Part shown: positions 7,691 through 16,188 of the stretch, piece after piece
Numbering within the stretch: position 1 is the stretch's first letter
Layout: every line of letters starts with the position of its first letter
Assembly: GCF_018141545.1 (NCBI RefSeq)
Contig: NZ_CP064356.1
Coordinates: forward strand, 310,001 to 374,000
From: Miltoncostaea oceani
Lineage (GTDB): Bacteria; Actinomycetota; Thermoleophilia; Miltoncostaeales; Miltoncostaeaceae
Length of the DNA stretch: 64,000 nt
Reading direction: 5' to 3'
Program-made: the position numbers and the translations under genes
Notes under the pieces: generated by a model
Database searches by the model: none
What the model saw: the letters and a program-made list of their open reading frames with translations, nothing else
Told to the model about the DNA's origin: nothing

Positions 7691-8890
7691 TCAGTCGGGG
7701 GAGAGGAGCTCGGCGGGGTGGGCGACGCGGACGTCGGAGCCGATCTCGCGGAGGCCCGCGGCGATCTGGATGGCGCAGCCGCTGTTCGCGACGGCGACGA
7801 CGGGGGCCCCGGTGGCGGCGATCGCCTCCGCCTTCTGGCGCCGGAGCTGCGCCGACATCTCCGGTTGGAGGACGCTGTAGAGCCCGGCGGCGCCGCAGCA
7901 GCGTCCCCCGTCGCCCAGCTCGGCGCACTCGGCGCCGGCGTCGCGGAGCATGGGGCGCGGCTCGATCCTCTGCGCGTGGAGGTGGTGGCACGCGTCGTGG
8001 ACGGCGACGACGCCGAGGCCCCGGTCACGCACGGGGGGCCTCAGCTCGATCAGGTCGCGGACGCGCCCGGCGACGCGCTCCGCCCGCTCCGCCCACACCG
8101 GGTCGTCCGCGAGGAGCTCCCCGTACGTCCTCACGTGGGCGCTGCAGCCCGACCCGTTCACCACCACCACCTCACCCGACTCCATCTCGGGGATCCGCGC
8201 CCGCGCCATCTCCCGGGCCGCCTCCGGCTGGCCGTAGTGCATCGCCAGCGCCCCGCAGCACCCGCCCGCCCGCGTCCGGACCGCCCGGTACCCGGAGTCG
8301 ACGACGACGCGCATCGTCGCCCGCTGCACCGGCCGGAACGCCACGTCCATGACGCAGCCCGCGAGGACCGCTGCCTCGGGACCCGACCCGAGCTCCGCAG
8401 GAACGGGACGGCGCAGCTCCGCGATCGAGGCGGGCGGCGTCGACGCCCGCTGCGCCGCCGGGGCGAACCGGTCGAGCCGCAACGCCCGCGCGACGGCGAG
8501 GGCCCAGCCCGCCGCGAACACCAGCCGCGGCCGCGGCAGCACCCACGCCAGCCCCAGGCGCCGCACCCCCCGGGCCCGCACGTCGCGGGTCGGCTCCGCC
8601 TGCGCGCGGGCACCCTCGATCATCCTCCCGAACGGCACCCCGCTCGGGCACGCCGCCTCGCACGCCCGGCACGCGAGGCACTCGTCCATCATCGTCGTGA
8701 ACGAGGAGTCCACCTCCGCGAGGCCCTCGTCGACCGCGCGCATCGCGGCGATCCGGCCACGGGGGGACGCCGTCTCGCGCCCCGTCAGCCGGAACGTCGG
8801 GCAGTGCGGCAGGCACAGGCCGCACGCCACGCACTTAACGATGTCCTCCTCGAGCGGTGCCGGCCGGCTCGGATCCCACCCCGCGCTCAC
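7691..8890 (-). CDS. glcF: Glycolate oxidase iron-sulfur subunit
   Basis: 399 residues. It has two 4Fe-4S ferredoxin motifs, CVACGLCLPHCP (Cys 20/23/26/30) and CLACRACEAACP (Cys 71/74/77/81). Two CCG domains follow, marked by AGGCCGAL and DGGRCCGAAG, which bind further Fe-S or heterodisulfide-type cofactors. GlcF passes electrons from the flavin subunits GlcD/GlcE to the membrane quinone pool. GTG 8890 overlaps the glcE stop (GTGA); the open frame upstream is a shadow of glcE. It is the last gene of the glcDEF operon. The family also includes lactate oxidase (LldE/GlpC-like) members, but the glcD-glcE-glcF order favours glycolate. Confidence 0.9.
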   Translation of the reverse strand: MSAGWDPSRPAPLEEDIVKCVACGLCLPHCPTFRLTGRETASPRGRIAAMRAVDEGLAEVDSSFTTMMDECLACRACEAACPSGVPFGRMIEGARAQAEPTRDVRARGVRRLGLAWVLPRPRLVFAAGWALAVARALRLDRFAPAAQRASTPPASIAELRRPVPAELGSGPEAAVLAGCVMDVAFRPVQRATMRVVVDSGYRAVRTRAGGCCGALAMHYGQPEAAREMARARIPEMESGEVVVVNGSGCSAHVRTYGELLADDPVWAERAERVAGRVRDLIELRPPVRDRGLGVVAVHDACHHLHAQRIEPRPMLRDAGAECAELGDGGRCCGAAGLYSVLQPEMSAQLRRQKAEAIAATGAPVVAVANSGCAIQIAAGLREIGSDVRVAHPAELLSPD

Positions 8891-9933
8891 GCCCACGGCA
8901 CCAGCCTCCCGTTCAGGATCCCCGCCGGGTCGAACGCGTCCCGCAGCCGGCGCATCAGGGCGAGACCGGGGGGCGGGGGACCCCACGGGTCCTCGCGCAG
9001 GCCGTCCGGCCCGTCGAGCACCCCCGCGTGGCCGCCGAGGCCGACCGCCCACGACCGCACCCGCGCCACCCCCGCCGCGTCATCGACCGCGACCAGGCAC
9101 GTCCCCACGCCGAACCGCGCCTCGTACGCGAACCCCTCGTCCTCCAGCAGCACCGACAGGTCGCCGAGCCGCGGCGGCGGGACCCCGACCTCCACCACGC
9201 CCGTCCCCACGGGAGCGGGGGGATCGCCGGACGGCTCCATCCCCGGCGGCGGCACCACGTCGTCCGGCGGCCCCGCGAGCTCCACGTCGATCCGCCCCGG
9301 CGTGAGGATCACCGCCGTCGGCCGCCCCGCCCCCGTCACCGCCGCCCGCGCCAACGCGAGCCGCTCCTCCAGCCCGCCCCCGGCGCCGAACCAGCCCCGC
9401 GCCTCCGGCAGCGGCCACAGCTTGAGGGTGACCTGCGTGATCACGCCCAGCGTCCCCCGCGACCCGACGGCGAGGCGCGGGATGTCGAAGCCCGACACGC
9501 CCTTCACCGTCCGCCCGCCCGCGGTGACGAGACGCCCGTCGCCGGTCGCGATCACGATCTGGAGCACCGAGTCGCGGACCGCGCCGGACCGCAGCCGCCG
9601 CCGCCCGCTCGCGCCCGTCGCGAGCACCCCGCCGATCGTCGAGCCGTCCCGCACCTCCGCCTGCGGCCAGTCCTGGCCGGCGCCCGCCGTCAGGGCGACG
9701 GCCTCCGTCACCGGCAGCCCCGCCTCCACGGTCAGCGTCAGGTCCTGCGGCTCGTGGGCGACGATCCGGCGCAGGCCGCCGGTGCGGATCTCCACGTCGC
9801 CCGGCGGTCCCGGCCGCCCCGCCCGCGAGCGGGTGCCCCCGCCGACGACGTCGACGCGGCGGCCCGACGCCGTCGCCTCCCGCAGCATCCCCGCCAGCTC
9901 CTCCGCCGTGGAGGGGGTGAGGACCGTCGTCAC
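8887..9933 (-). CDS. glcE: Glycolate oxidase FAD-binding subunit
   Basis: 348 residues, shorter than GlcD, as is typical. The PCMH-type FAD domain has VVGGGTRSRAG and DGSTIGGVLATGASGRRRL; GSRGTLGVITQVTLKLWPLP is the conserved distal FAD contact. The C-terminus ends DAFDPAGILNGRLVP, the usual FAD-oxidase C-terminal signature. It forms the heterotrimer with GlcD and GlcF that oxidises glycolate to glyoxylate at the cytoplasmic membrane. GTG 9933 overlaps the glcD stop (GTGA). The long open frame extending upstream on this strand is the shadow of glcD. Confidence 0.9.
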   Translation of the reverse strand: MTTVLTPSTAEELAGMLREATASGRRVDVVGGGTRSRAGRPGPPGDVEIRTGGLRRIVAHEPQDLTLTVEAGLPVTEAVALTAGAGQDWPQAEVRDGSTIGGVLATGASGRRRLRSGAVRDSVLQIVIATGDGRLVTAGGRTVKGVSGFDIPRLAVGSRGTLGVITQVTLKLWPLPEARGWFGAGGGLEERLALARAAVTGAGRPTAVILTPGRIDVELAGPPDDVVPPPGMEPSGDPPAPVGTGVVEVGVPPPRLGDLSVLLEDEGFAYEARFGVGTCLVAVDDAAGVARVRSWAVGLGGHAGVLDGPDGLREDPWGPPPPGLALMRRLRDAFDPAGILNGRLVPWA

Positions 9934-11375
9934 AGCCACGTGCCCGGCGGCAGCGACCCGGCGTCCAGCACCAGCTCCCCGCAGCGGCTGCCGAGCGGCA
10001 GGACCTTCGCCGGGTTCATGCGCCCCTCCGGGTCGAAGGCGTCGCGCGCCCGCGCCTGGGCGTCGAGGTCGACGGCGCTGAACGTCAACGGCATGAAGTC
10101 GCGCTTCTCCAGCCCGATGCCGTGCTCGCCGGACAGCACCCCGCCGACCGCGACGCAGGCCTCGATGATCGCCGTCCCCGCGGCGTGCACCCGCTCCACC
10201 TGCTCCGCGTCGCGGCGGTCGAAGGCGATCAGGGGGTGCAGGTTGCCGTCGCCGGCGTGGAACACGTTCATGATCACGAGGTCGAACTCGGCGGCGATCG
10301 CCTCGATCCGCTCCAGCACCTCGATGAGGCGGGTGCGCGGCACGACGCAGTCGTGGAGGTAGTAGTTCGGCGCGACGCGCGCCACCGCCCCGAAGGCGCT
10401 CTTGCGCGCCTTCCAGAACAGCGCCCGCTCCGCCTCGTCGCGGGCGACGCGCACCCGCCGCGCCCCCGTCCGCGCGCCGACCTCCTCCACCACCGCGACG
10501 TGCGCGGCGACCTCGGCCGGCGTCCCGTCGACCTCCACCAGGAGCATCGCGGCGGCGTCGACCGGCAGGTCGGCGTGGACGAAGGCCTCGACGGCGATCG
10601 TCATGCGCTGGTCCATCATCTCCATCGCCGCGGGGATCACCCCGCCGCCGATGATCCCCCCGACGGCCTCCCCCGCGGCCCGCACGGTGGGGAAGTCGAG
10701 CAGCATCGTCCGCACCTGCGCGGGGTCGCGCGTCAGCCGGACGGTGACCTCGGTCACGACGCCGAGGGTCCCCTCGCCGCCGACGACGAAGCCGCGGAGG
10801 TCGTAGCCCGGAGGGTCGGGGGCGGTGCCGCCGAGGCGCAGCACCTCGCCGTCGGCGAGCACGATCTCCATGCCGAGGACGTGCTGGGCGGTGACGCCCG
10901 ACGCGAGGCAGTGGGGGCCGCCGGCGTTGGTCGCGACGTTGCCGCCGATCGAGCAGGCCTGCTGGCTCGACGGGTCCGGGGCGTAGTGGAGGCCGAGGTG
11001 GCGGACGGCCGTCGTCAGGTCGAGGTTCAGCACGCCGGGCTGCACCCGCGCGCACGGCACCTCGGGGTCGATCTCGAGGATGGCGCCCATGCGCGCGACC
11101 GACAGCACGATCGCCCCCTCCAGCGGGACCGCCCCCCCGCAGAGGCCCGTGCCCGACCCGCGCGGCACCACCGCCAGGCCGAGCTCGCCGGCGAGGCGCA
11201 CGCACGCCGCGACCTCCGCCGTCGTCTCCGGCAGCACCACCAGCCCGCAGTCGCCCTGGGCGATCGAGCCGTCCCGGGAGTAGAGCCGCCGCTCGAGGGC
11301 GTGGTCGATCACGCGGGCGGGGTCGAGCAGCCGCTCGAAGGGGTCCCTCAGCGTGCTCACCGGAACGGTCGCCAC
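9930..11375 (-). CDS. glcD: Glycolate oxidase catalytic FAD subunit
   Basis: 481 residues. The FAD-binding PCMH domain has PRGSGTGLCGGAVP and SIGGNVATNAGGPHCL, both diagnostic of GlcD/lactate dehydrogenase-type flavoproteins. The C-terminal FAD-oxidase domain contains VFHAGDGNLHPLI (metal/substrate His) and SGEHGIGLEKR. It catalyses two-electron oxidation of a 2-hydroxy acid, most likely glycolate from photorespiration-like or nucleotide salvage routes. It is first in the glcDEF operon. GTG 11375 is supported by a TAGCCT -10 box 7 bases upstream, giving a leaderless transcript; no Shine-Dalgarno is visible. Confidence 0.92.
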   Translation of the reverse strand: MATVPVSTLRDPFERLLDPARVIDHALERRLYSRDGSIAQGDCGLVVLPETTAEVAACVRLAGELGLAVVPRGSGTGLCGGAVPLEGAIVLSVARMGAILEIDPEVPCARVQPGVLNLDLTTAVRHLGLHYAPDPSSQQACSIGGNVATNAGGPHCLASGVTAQHVLGMEIVLADGEVLRLGGTAPDPPGYDLRGFVVGGEGTLGVVTEVTVRLTRDPAQVRTMLLDFPTVRAAGEAVGGIIGGGVIPAAMEMMDQRMTIAVEAFVHADLPVDAAAMLLVEVDGTPAEVAAHVAVVEEVGARTGARRVRVARDEAERALFWKARKSAFGAVARVAPNYYLHDCVVPRTRLIEVLERIEAIAAEFDLVIMNVFHAGDGNLHPLIAFDRRDAEQVERVHAAGTAIIEACVAVGGVLSGEHGIGLEKRDFMPLTFSAVDLDAQARARDAFDPEGRMNPAKVLPLGSRCGELVLDAGSLPPGTWL

Positions 11376-11382
11376 CCGGGCG

Positions 11383-11388
11383 AGGCTA
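11383..11388 (-). promoter_or_regulatory. TAGCCT -10 box for leaderless glcDEF transcription
   Basis: On the minus strand TAGCCT is followed by 7 bases and then the GTG start of glcD. This TANNNT-N5-7-start layout, with the transcript beginning at or next to the start codon, is characteristic of leaderless actinobacterial genes and recurs at five other genes in the window. No convincing -35 element is visible. Confidence 0.55.
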
Positions 11389-11456
11389 CCTCACCCGGGG
11401 CCCCCGGGGATGCACCACCGGGGCCGGTACGACCACCGCGTGGGGCCGCCCGTCGG

Positions 11457-12722
11457 CTACGAGATGGGCGGCACCGCGTCCGGGGCGGGGTCGGGGCCCC
11501 GGCGGTGGGCGAGGATCGCCTCGGCGGCGGCCTCCCCGGCCTCGATCGCCTCGATCACCGCGGCGCCCGGGGCGAGGTGCAGGCCGTGCAGCTCCGACAG
11601 CCAGAGTGCGGGCGCGCGCACCGCGGGCATCTGGGCGACGTCCGCCACCGGGTAGGCGCGCGGCAGCCGCACCACCTCCAGCAGCCGCGCCGCGGCGGGG
11701 TCGTCGAGCAGCCCGAGCGGGTCGGCGAGCGCCCGGGCGCACGCCGCGGCGAGCTCCTCGTCGCCGAGCGACCAGACCGGGTCGCCCGGCGCCGCCTGGC
11801 AGTAGCACTCCATGCCGAGGACGGTCCACCCGGCGGGGGCGCTGCCCGGCGTCCAGTTGACCGGCTCGAACATGCGGGCGAACGGCACCCGCGGGTCGTC
11901 GACCTGGATCCACGGCTCCGCGGTGAGGCGGTCGCGCTCCAGCGTCACGTAGACGATGCAGACCGCCCGCATGCGCACCCCGCGGGTGGTCGCGCCCGGC
12001 GGGGCGGGCGTCAGCAGCCGCGCCGCGGCGCCCGCGGGGATCGCGACGACGGCCTGGGTCACCGGCACCCGCTCCCCGCCCGGCCCGAGGCGGACCGCCG
12101 CGAGGCGCCCGTCGGGGACCTCGATCGCCGTGACCGGGGTGCCGAGGCGCACGTCCGCCCCCGCGCGCGCGGCCGCGTCGAGCATCGCGTCCATGAGGCG
12201 GCCGATGCCGCCCTCCGGGAAGTCGAACCCGTCGGGGGCGGCCTGGTCCTCGAGCAGCCTCCGTGCGCGGTCGCCGGGGATGCGCTCCAGCGGGACGCCG
12301 TCGATCTTCTCGAGGTAGGCGCGCATCACCGCGTCGACGAAGGGCCCCCCGAAGCGGCTGCCGAGCTCCCCGTGGGCGGAGCCGTCGGGCGTCGCCGGCT
12401 CGTAGACGGCGTCGGGGCGCTGGTCGAGGTAGCGGCCGCGCACGACCTCGCCGCCGCGCACGCACGCGACGGGGCGGTCGACGCGCCGGAGCGCGCCCCC
12501 GAGCAGGTCGCGCAGCCACGCGCGCCGGGCCTCGTCGCGCACGAAGGGGATGTGCCCGCCCAGGTCGTAGGCGTAGCCGTCGCGCCGCCGGGTCACGCAG
12601 AGACCGCCCGGCTCGGCGGCGCCGTCGGCGACGAGCACGCGGGCACCGGCACGTGCGAGGGCCAGCGCGGCGCCGAGGCCCGCCGGTCCCGCGCCGAGGG
12701 TCACCACGTCGGGTCGGTCCAC
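11457..12722 (-). CDS. FAD-dependent amine-oxidase/desaturase-type oxidoreductase
   Basis: 421 residues. An N-terminal Rossmann dinucleotide-binding motif TLGAGPAGLGAALALARAG is followed by the second FAD contact GGLCVTRRRDGYAYDLGGH, as in protoporphyrinogen oxidase, phytoene desaturase and UDP-galactopyranose mutase relatives. The C-terminal FAD segment ends LHLAPGAAVIEAIEAGEAAAEAI. The substrate cannot be told from sequence; haem genes lie further away, so HemY is not supported. GTG 12722 has GGAGG about 9 bases upstream; the open frame further upstream is non-coding. It is divergent from the ctaB operon, with about 120 bases between them. Confidence 0.78.
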   Translation of the reverse strand: MDRPDVVTLGAGPAGLGAALALARAGARVLVADGAAEPGGLCVTRRRDGYAYDLGGHIPFVRDEARRAWLRDLLGGALRRVDRPVACVRGGEVVRGRYLDQRPDAVYEPATPDGSAHGELGSRFGGPFVDAVMRAYLEKIDGVPLERIPGDRARRLLEDQAAPDGFDFPEGGIGRLMDAMLDAAARAGADVRLGTPVTAIEVPDGRLAAVRLGPGGERVPVTQAVVAIPAGAAARLLTPAPPGATTRGVRMRAVCIVYVTLERDRLTAEPWIQVDDPRVPFARMFEPVNWTPGSAPAGWTVLGMECYCQAAPGDPVWSLGDEELAAACARALADPLGLLDDPAAARLLEVVRLPRAYPVADVAQMPAVRAPALWLSELHGLHLAPGAAVIEAIEAGEAAAEAILAHRRGPDPAPDAVPPIS

Positions 12723-12845
12723 GGGGGCAACCTCCGTCGCCCGCTCGGGCCGCGTCAACCCGTCCGTGGCGGTACGACCGTCACGGGTGCCCGGGTGGGG
12801 TGCCCCGCTATGCTCGCGGGCGATGTTCGGACGGGTGACACGACG

Positions 12846-13031
12846 GTGAGACTGACGGCGCTGCTGATCGCCGCCGTGCTGGTGGTGCCCGCCTGCCTGG
12901 CGCTGCTCCGCCCGCACCGGGTCTCCGGCCGCCCCGACGCCGCCGCGCCGCGGCGTCGCATCGACCTCGTGTGGGCCGCCGTGCCCGCGGTGCTCGCCGC
13001 GGTGCTCGCCGCGTTCGCCGTCACCGCGTGA
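12846..13031 (+). CDS. Small two-helix membrane protein preceding ctaB
   Basis: 61 residues from GTG 12846. It has two hydrophobic segments (LTALLIAAVLVVPACLALL and LVWAAVPAVLAAVLAAFAV) joined by a basic Pro-rich loop. The second helix resembles the VVWTVVPAVLLAVVAVWA helix of the nearby oxidase subunit II. The start is uncertain: ATG 12810 in frame would add 12 residues, but TATGCT at 12809-12814, which could be a -10 box, covers that ATG and favours GTG 12846. The stop overlaps the ctaB start (GTGA). It is probably a small accessory protein of oxidase assembly; this is inference from position only. Confidence 0.55.
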   Translation: MRLTALLIAAVLVVPACLALLRPHRVSGRPDAAAPRRRIDLVWAAVPAVLAAVLAAFAVTA

Positions 13032-13924
13032 CCACGGGCGCCGTACCGGCCGCCGTCGCGGCGCGACCCCTCGGGGTCGTGGGCGACTACGTCCGGCTCA
13101 CCAAGCCGCGGGTCATCTCGCTGCTGCTGGTCACCACGGCGGGCGCGATGTGCGTCGCCGCCGGCGGCCTGCCGGGCGGGTGGCTGCTGCTGTGGACGAT
13201 GGTCGGCGGCTACCTCGCGGCCGGCGGGGCCAACGCGATCAACCACTACATCGACCGCGACATCGACGGGCGCATGGCGCGCACGACGACGCGCCCCGTG
13301 GTCGCCGGCCGGGTCGCCCCCGGCCGGGCCCTCGTCTTCGGCATCGCGCTCGGCGTCATCAGCGCCCTCGTCCTCGGACTGGCGGCGAACTGGCTCGCCG
13401 CGGGCCTCGCCCTCGCGGGCCTCGCCCTCTACGTGGGTGTCTACACCCTCTGGTTGAAGCGGACGTCGCTCCACAACATCGTGATCGGCGGCTCGGCGGG
13501 CGCCGTGCCCCCGCTCGTGGGCTGGGCGGCGGTCACCGGCGACCTCGGCCTGTCGGCGTGGCTCCTGTTCGCGATCGTCTTCTACTGGACGCCCCCGCAC
13601 TTCTGGGCCCTCGCCCTGATGCTGGAGCGCGACTACGCCGCGGCGGGCATCCCGATGCTGCCGGTGGTCCGCGGGGTCGAGGAGACCAAGCGGCAGATCC
13701 TCCTCTGGACCCTCGTGATGGTGGGCGTGACCCTGCTGCCGGTCGTCTCCGGCGCCGCCGGTGCGTTCTACCTCGTCAGCGCCCTCGTGCTCGGCGCCGT
13801 GTTCATCGTCCTGGCGGCGCTGCTCGCCCGCGACCCGGCGATCGGCTGGGCACGGGCGACGTTCCACTACTCCCTGCTGTACCTCGCCCTGATCTTCGTC
13901 GCCCTCGTCGTCGACGCCGCGTAG
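13028..13924 (+). CDS. ctaB: Protoheme IX farnesyltransferase (heme O synthase)
   Basis: 298 residues with about nine membrane helices, UbiA superfamily. The first Asp-rich motif is NAINHYIDRDIDGRMARTTT; the second conserved loop contains YTLWLKRTSLHNIVIGGSAG and GAVPPLVGWAAVTG, typical of CtaB rather than quinone prenyltransferases. It transfers farnesyl to haem b, making haem O for the oxidase encoded just downstream. GTG 13028 overlaps the preceding small gene. No ctaA (haem A synthase) is in the window, so whether the oxidase carries haem A or O cannot be decided here. Confidence 0.93.
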   Translation: MTTGAVPAAVAARPLGVVGDYVRLTKPRVISLLLVTTAGAMCVAAGGLPGGWLLLWTMVGGYLAAGGANAINHYIDRDIDGRMARTTTRPVVAGRVAPGRALVFGIALGVISALVLGLAANWLAAGLALAGLALYVGVYTLWLKRTSLHNIVIGGSAGAVPPLVGWAAVTGDLGLSAWLLFAIVFYWTPPHFWALALMLERDYAAAGIPMLPVVRGVEETKRQILLWTLVMVGVTLLPVVSGAAGAFYLVSALVLGAVFIVLAALLARDPAIGWARATFHYSLLYLALIFVALVVDAA

Positions 13925-13934
13925 GGACGCCGGG

Positions 13935-15167
13935 GTGGGCCGCCGCCGGCGCCGCGGGGAGGGGCCGCCCTTCCTCCTGTCGCCCCTCGGCATCGTCTTC
14001 ACGACGGTGGTCATCGACCTCGTCGGGTTCGGCATCGTCCTGCCGATCCTGCCGCTCTGGGCGGAGGACTTCGGCGCGTCGCCCGTGCAGATCGGCCTGC
14101 TCACCGCCTCGTACGCGGTCATGCAGCTCCTCTTCGCCCCGGTCTGGGGCCGGCTCTCCGACCGCTACGGCCGCCGCCCGGTGATCCTGGTGTCGCTCGC
14201 GGGCAGCGCGCTGTCGGCGCTGCTGATCGGCCTGGCGGGGACGCTCCTGATCCTCTGGTTCGCGCGTGTCCTGCAGGGCATCGCGGGGGCGTCGTACGCC
14301 GCGGCGCAGGCCTACGTCGCCGACGTCACCACGCGCGAGGAGCGGGCCCGGGGGATGGGGATGATCGGCGCGGCCTTCGGCCTGGGCTTCGTGCTCGGCC
14401 CGGCGCTCGGCGCCCTGTTCTCGTCGATCGACCAGCGGCTGCCGTTCTTCGTGGCCGCGGGGCTCGCCGCCACCAACCTGGTGATCGCGTGGTTCCGCCT
14501 GCCCGAGTCGCGCCGCCCCGGCGCCGCGCCCGCCCCCGCCCCGCGCCTCGCCCTCGTGCGCCGCGCCCTCACGAGCGACGCCCTCGCGCCGCTGGTGTGG
14601 CTGTCGTTCATCGCGACCTTCGCGTTCGTCGGGATGGAGTCGACGTTCGCGCTGTTCGGGGAGCGCCGCTTCGACTACAGCGTCACCCAGGTCGGGCTCC
14701 TCTTCGTCTACATCGGGGTGCTCACCGCCCTCGCCCAGGGGGTGCTCGTCGGGCGGGTCGTCGCGCGCGTCGGGGAGGCGCGCGCGCTGGTGGGGGGGCT
14801 CGTCGGCACCGCCGCGGGGCTGCTGCTCGTGGGGGTCGCGCGCGACCTGTGGCTCCTGCTCATCGGTCTCGCGGTGCTCGCCATCGCGTCGGGCCTCGTC
14901 TTCTCCACCACCACGGCGATGATCTCCCTCGCCGCCGGCGACCGCGAGCAGGGGCTGATCCTCGGCCTGAGCGCGTCGGTGGGGGGCGCCGCCCGCATCG
15001 CCGGGCCGCTCGTCGCGACCCTGCTGTTCCAGCACGCCGGCATCGCCGCGCCGCTGTTCCTGGGCGCGGCGATCTTCGCGATCTGCGCCGCCGGGGCGGT
15101 GCGCCTCACCGGGCGGCCGCCCGCCGCGGTCGCCTCGGGACCCGTCACGCCCTCCGGGCGGTCCTGA
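13935..15167 (+). CDS. MFS drug/metabolite exporter, TetA-like (12 helices)
   Basis: 410 residues. After a basic N-terminus the first helix reads FTTVVIDLVGFGIVLPILPL, close to the TetA/MdtG branch of DHA1 transporters. Motif A between helices 2 and 3 is GRLSDRYGRRPV. A glycine-rich motif C-like segment MIGAAFGLGFVLGPALGAL lies in helix 5. It is a proton-coupled exporter; the substrate is unknown. It sits between ctaB and ctaC with 10 bases after ctaB, so it may be co-transcribed. Two GC-rich hairpins follow the stop, which makes it the likely end of that transcript. Confidence 0.85.
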   Translation: MGRRRRRGEGPPFLLSPLGIVFTTVVIDLVGFGIVLPILPLWAEDFGASPVQIGLLTASYAVMQLLFAPVWGRLSDRYGRRPVILVSLAGSALSALLIGLAGTLLILWFARVLQGIAGASYAAAQAYVADVTTREERARGMGMIGAAFGLGFVLGPALGALFSSIDQRLPFFVAAGLAATNLVIAWFRLPESRRPGAAPAPAPRLALVRRALTSDALAPLVWLSFIATFAFVGMESTFALFGERRFDYSVTQVGLLFVYIGVLTALAQGVLVGRVVARVGEARALVGGLVGTAAGLLLVGVARDLWLLLIGLAVLAIASGLVFSTTTAMISLAAGDREQGLILGLSASVGGAARIAGPLVATLLFQHAGIAAPLFLGAAIFAICAAGAVRLTGRPPAAVASGPVTPSGRS

Positions 15168-15183
15168 GCGCCACGACCGCCGC

Positions 15184-15230
15184 GGGGGCGGTGGACCGCC
15201 CCCGGGCGGCCGCGCCCGGACGCCGTCCGG
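15184..15230 (+). terminator. Two GC-rich hairpins after the MFS gene
   Basis: GGGGGCGG (15184-15191) pairs with CCGCCCCC (15196-15203) around a 4-base loop, and CCGGAC (15216-15221) pairs with GTCCGG (15225-15230) around a 3-base loop. Neither has a T-run, as is common for actinobacterial terminators. They separate the ctaB-MFS unit from the ctaC promoter. Confidence 0.45.
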
Positions 15231-15339
15231 CCCACGCGGGCGGGGCGGTCCGTCCCCTCCTCCGCCGAGGGGGCCGGACGCCGCTCGCGCAGGGACGTCT
15301 GACCCGTCACCACCCCCTTCCACGGCCCAGGGTGCGTGT

Positions 15340-15345
15340 TAGGGT
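15340..15345 (+). promoter_or_regulatory. TAGGGT -10 box, leaderless ctaC promoter
   Basis: TAGGGT is followed by 7 bases and then the GTG start of ctaC, with no ribosome-binding site between. The layout matches the other leaderless starts in this window. The -35 region is not clear (a weak TTCCAC lies near 15318). Confidence 0.55.
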
Positions 15346-15352
15346 TCCGCCC

Positions 15353-16168
15353 GTGCTGAGGAGCCGCCACACCGTCCCGTTGCTGATCCTGATGGTCGTC
15401 ATCGGGGCCATCTCGGTGTCGGTCGCGCTGTTCATCGACTGGCTCCCGGACCAGGCGGCCGACCAGGCCGAGCGGGTCGACCAGCTCCTGTGGTTCGTCA
15501 TCTGGGTGTCGCTGGCGATCTTCACCATCGTCACCTCGGTCCTCCTCTACGCCGCGATCCGCTTCCGGGTCGGCGAGGACGACGACGCCGACGGGCCCCC
15601 GACGCACGGCAACACGACCCTCGAGGTCGTGTGGACGGTCGTGCCGGCCGTCCTCCTCGCCGTCGTGGCCGTCTGGGCCTACCTGGTGCTGTCCGACAAC
15701 GAGGCCCTCGCTTCCGACCGCCTGGTCGTGGACGTCACCGCCGAGCAGTTCGCGTGGAGCTTCACGTACCCCGACGCGCAGGTGGAGACCGGCGACCTCC
15801 GGGTCCCCGTCGGCCGCCAGGTCGAGCTGAAGATGCGCGCGAAGGACGTCATCCACGACTTCTACGTCAAGGAGTTCCGCGTCAAGCAGGACGTGGTGCC
15901 CGGCATCACGACGCGGCTGATCTTCGACCCGAACAAGACCGGCACCTACCAGGTCATCTGCGCGGAGCTGTGCGGCGTGGGTCACGGCGTCATGCGCGCA
16001 CGCGTGATCGTCATGGAGCCCGGCGCCTACCAGCAGTGGATCGACACGGCCCGTCGCGAGGTCGCCGCGGCGCCCTCCGCCCCGGCCCCGGCCGACGCCA
16101 GCCCCGCCCCCGGCACCGACGCCGCGGGTTCCGGGGACACGCCCGAGGGCACCCCGGCCCAGCCCTGA
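15353..16168 (+). CDS. ctaC: Cytochrome c oxidase subunit II
   Basis: 271 residues. Two membrane helices (PLLILMVVIGAISVSVALFI and LWFVIWVSLAIFTIVTSVLL) lie in the first third with another hydrophobic stretch (VVWTVVPAVLLAVVAVWAYL), then the periplasmic cupredoxin domain. The CuA site is complete: His in IHDFYVKEF and CAELCGVGHGVM (Cys203, Cys207, His211, Met214). The Pro/Ala-rich C-terminus carries no haem-c motif, so the fused cytochrome of classical caa3 subunit II is missing; a separate c-type lipoprotein is encoded at 19581. The start is GTG 15353 next to a -10 box; the long upstream open frame is a shadow of the MFS gene. Confidence 0.94.
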   Translation: MLRSRHTVPLLILMVVIGAISVSVALFIDWLPDQAADQAERVDQLLWFVIWVSLAIFTIVTSVLLYAAIRFRVGEDDDADGPPTHGNTTLEVVWTVVPAVLLAVVAVWAYLVLSDNEALASDRLVVDVTAEQFAWSFTYPDAQVETGDLRVPVGRQVELKMRAKDVIHDFYVKEFRVKQDVVPGITTRLIFDPNKTGTYQVICAELCGVGHGVMRARVIVMEPGAYQQWIDTARREVAAAPSAPAPADASPAPGTDAAGSGDTPEGTPAQP

Positions 16169-16188
16169 CCAGGTAACCGAGGACCCCC

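Noticed and set aside
7418-10081. 887-codon plus-strand frame opposite glcF and glcE
   Set aside because: A shadow of the minus-strand glc genes; low-complexity R/P/A/G composition. The minus strand has intact Fe-S and FAD motifs.
11457-12722. HemY protoporphyrinogen oxidase assignment for the FAD enzyme
   Set aside because: Only general FAD-binding motifs are visible; it is not linked to the hem operon and no substrate-specific residues can be named.
15184-15230. Classical intrinsic terminators with a T-run
   Set aside because: The hairpins have no T-run; they are kept only as low-confidence structures.
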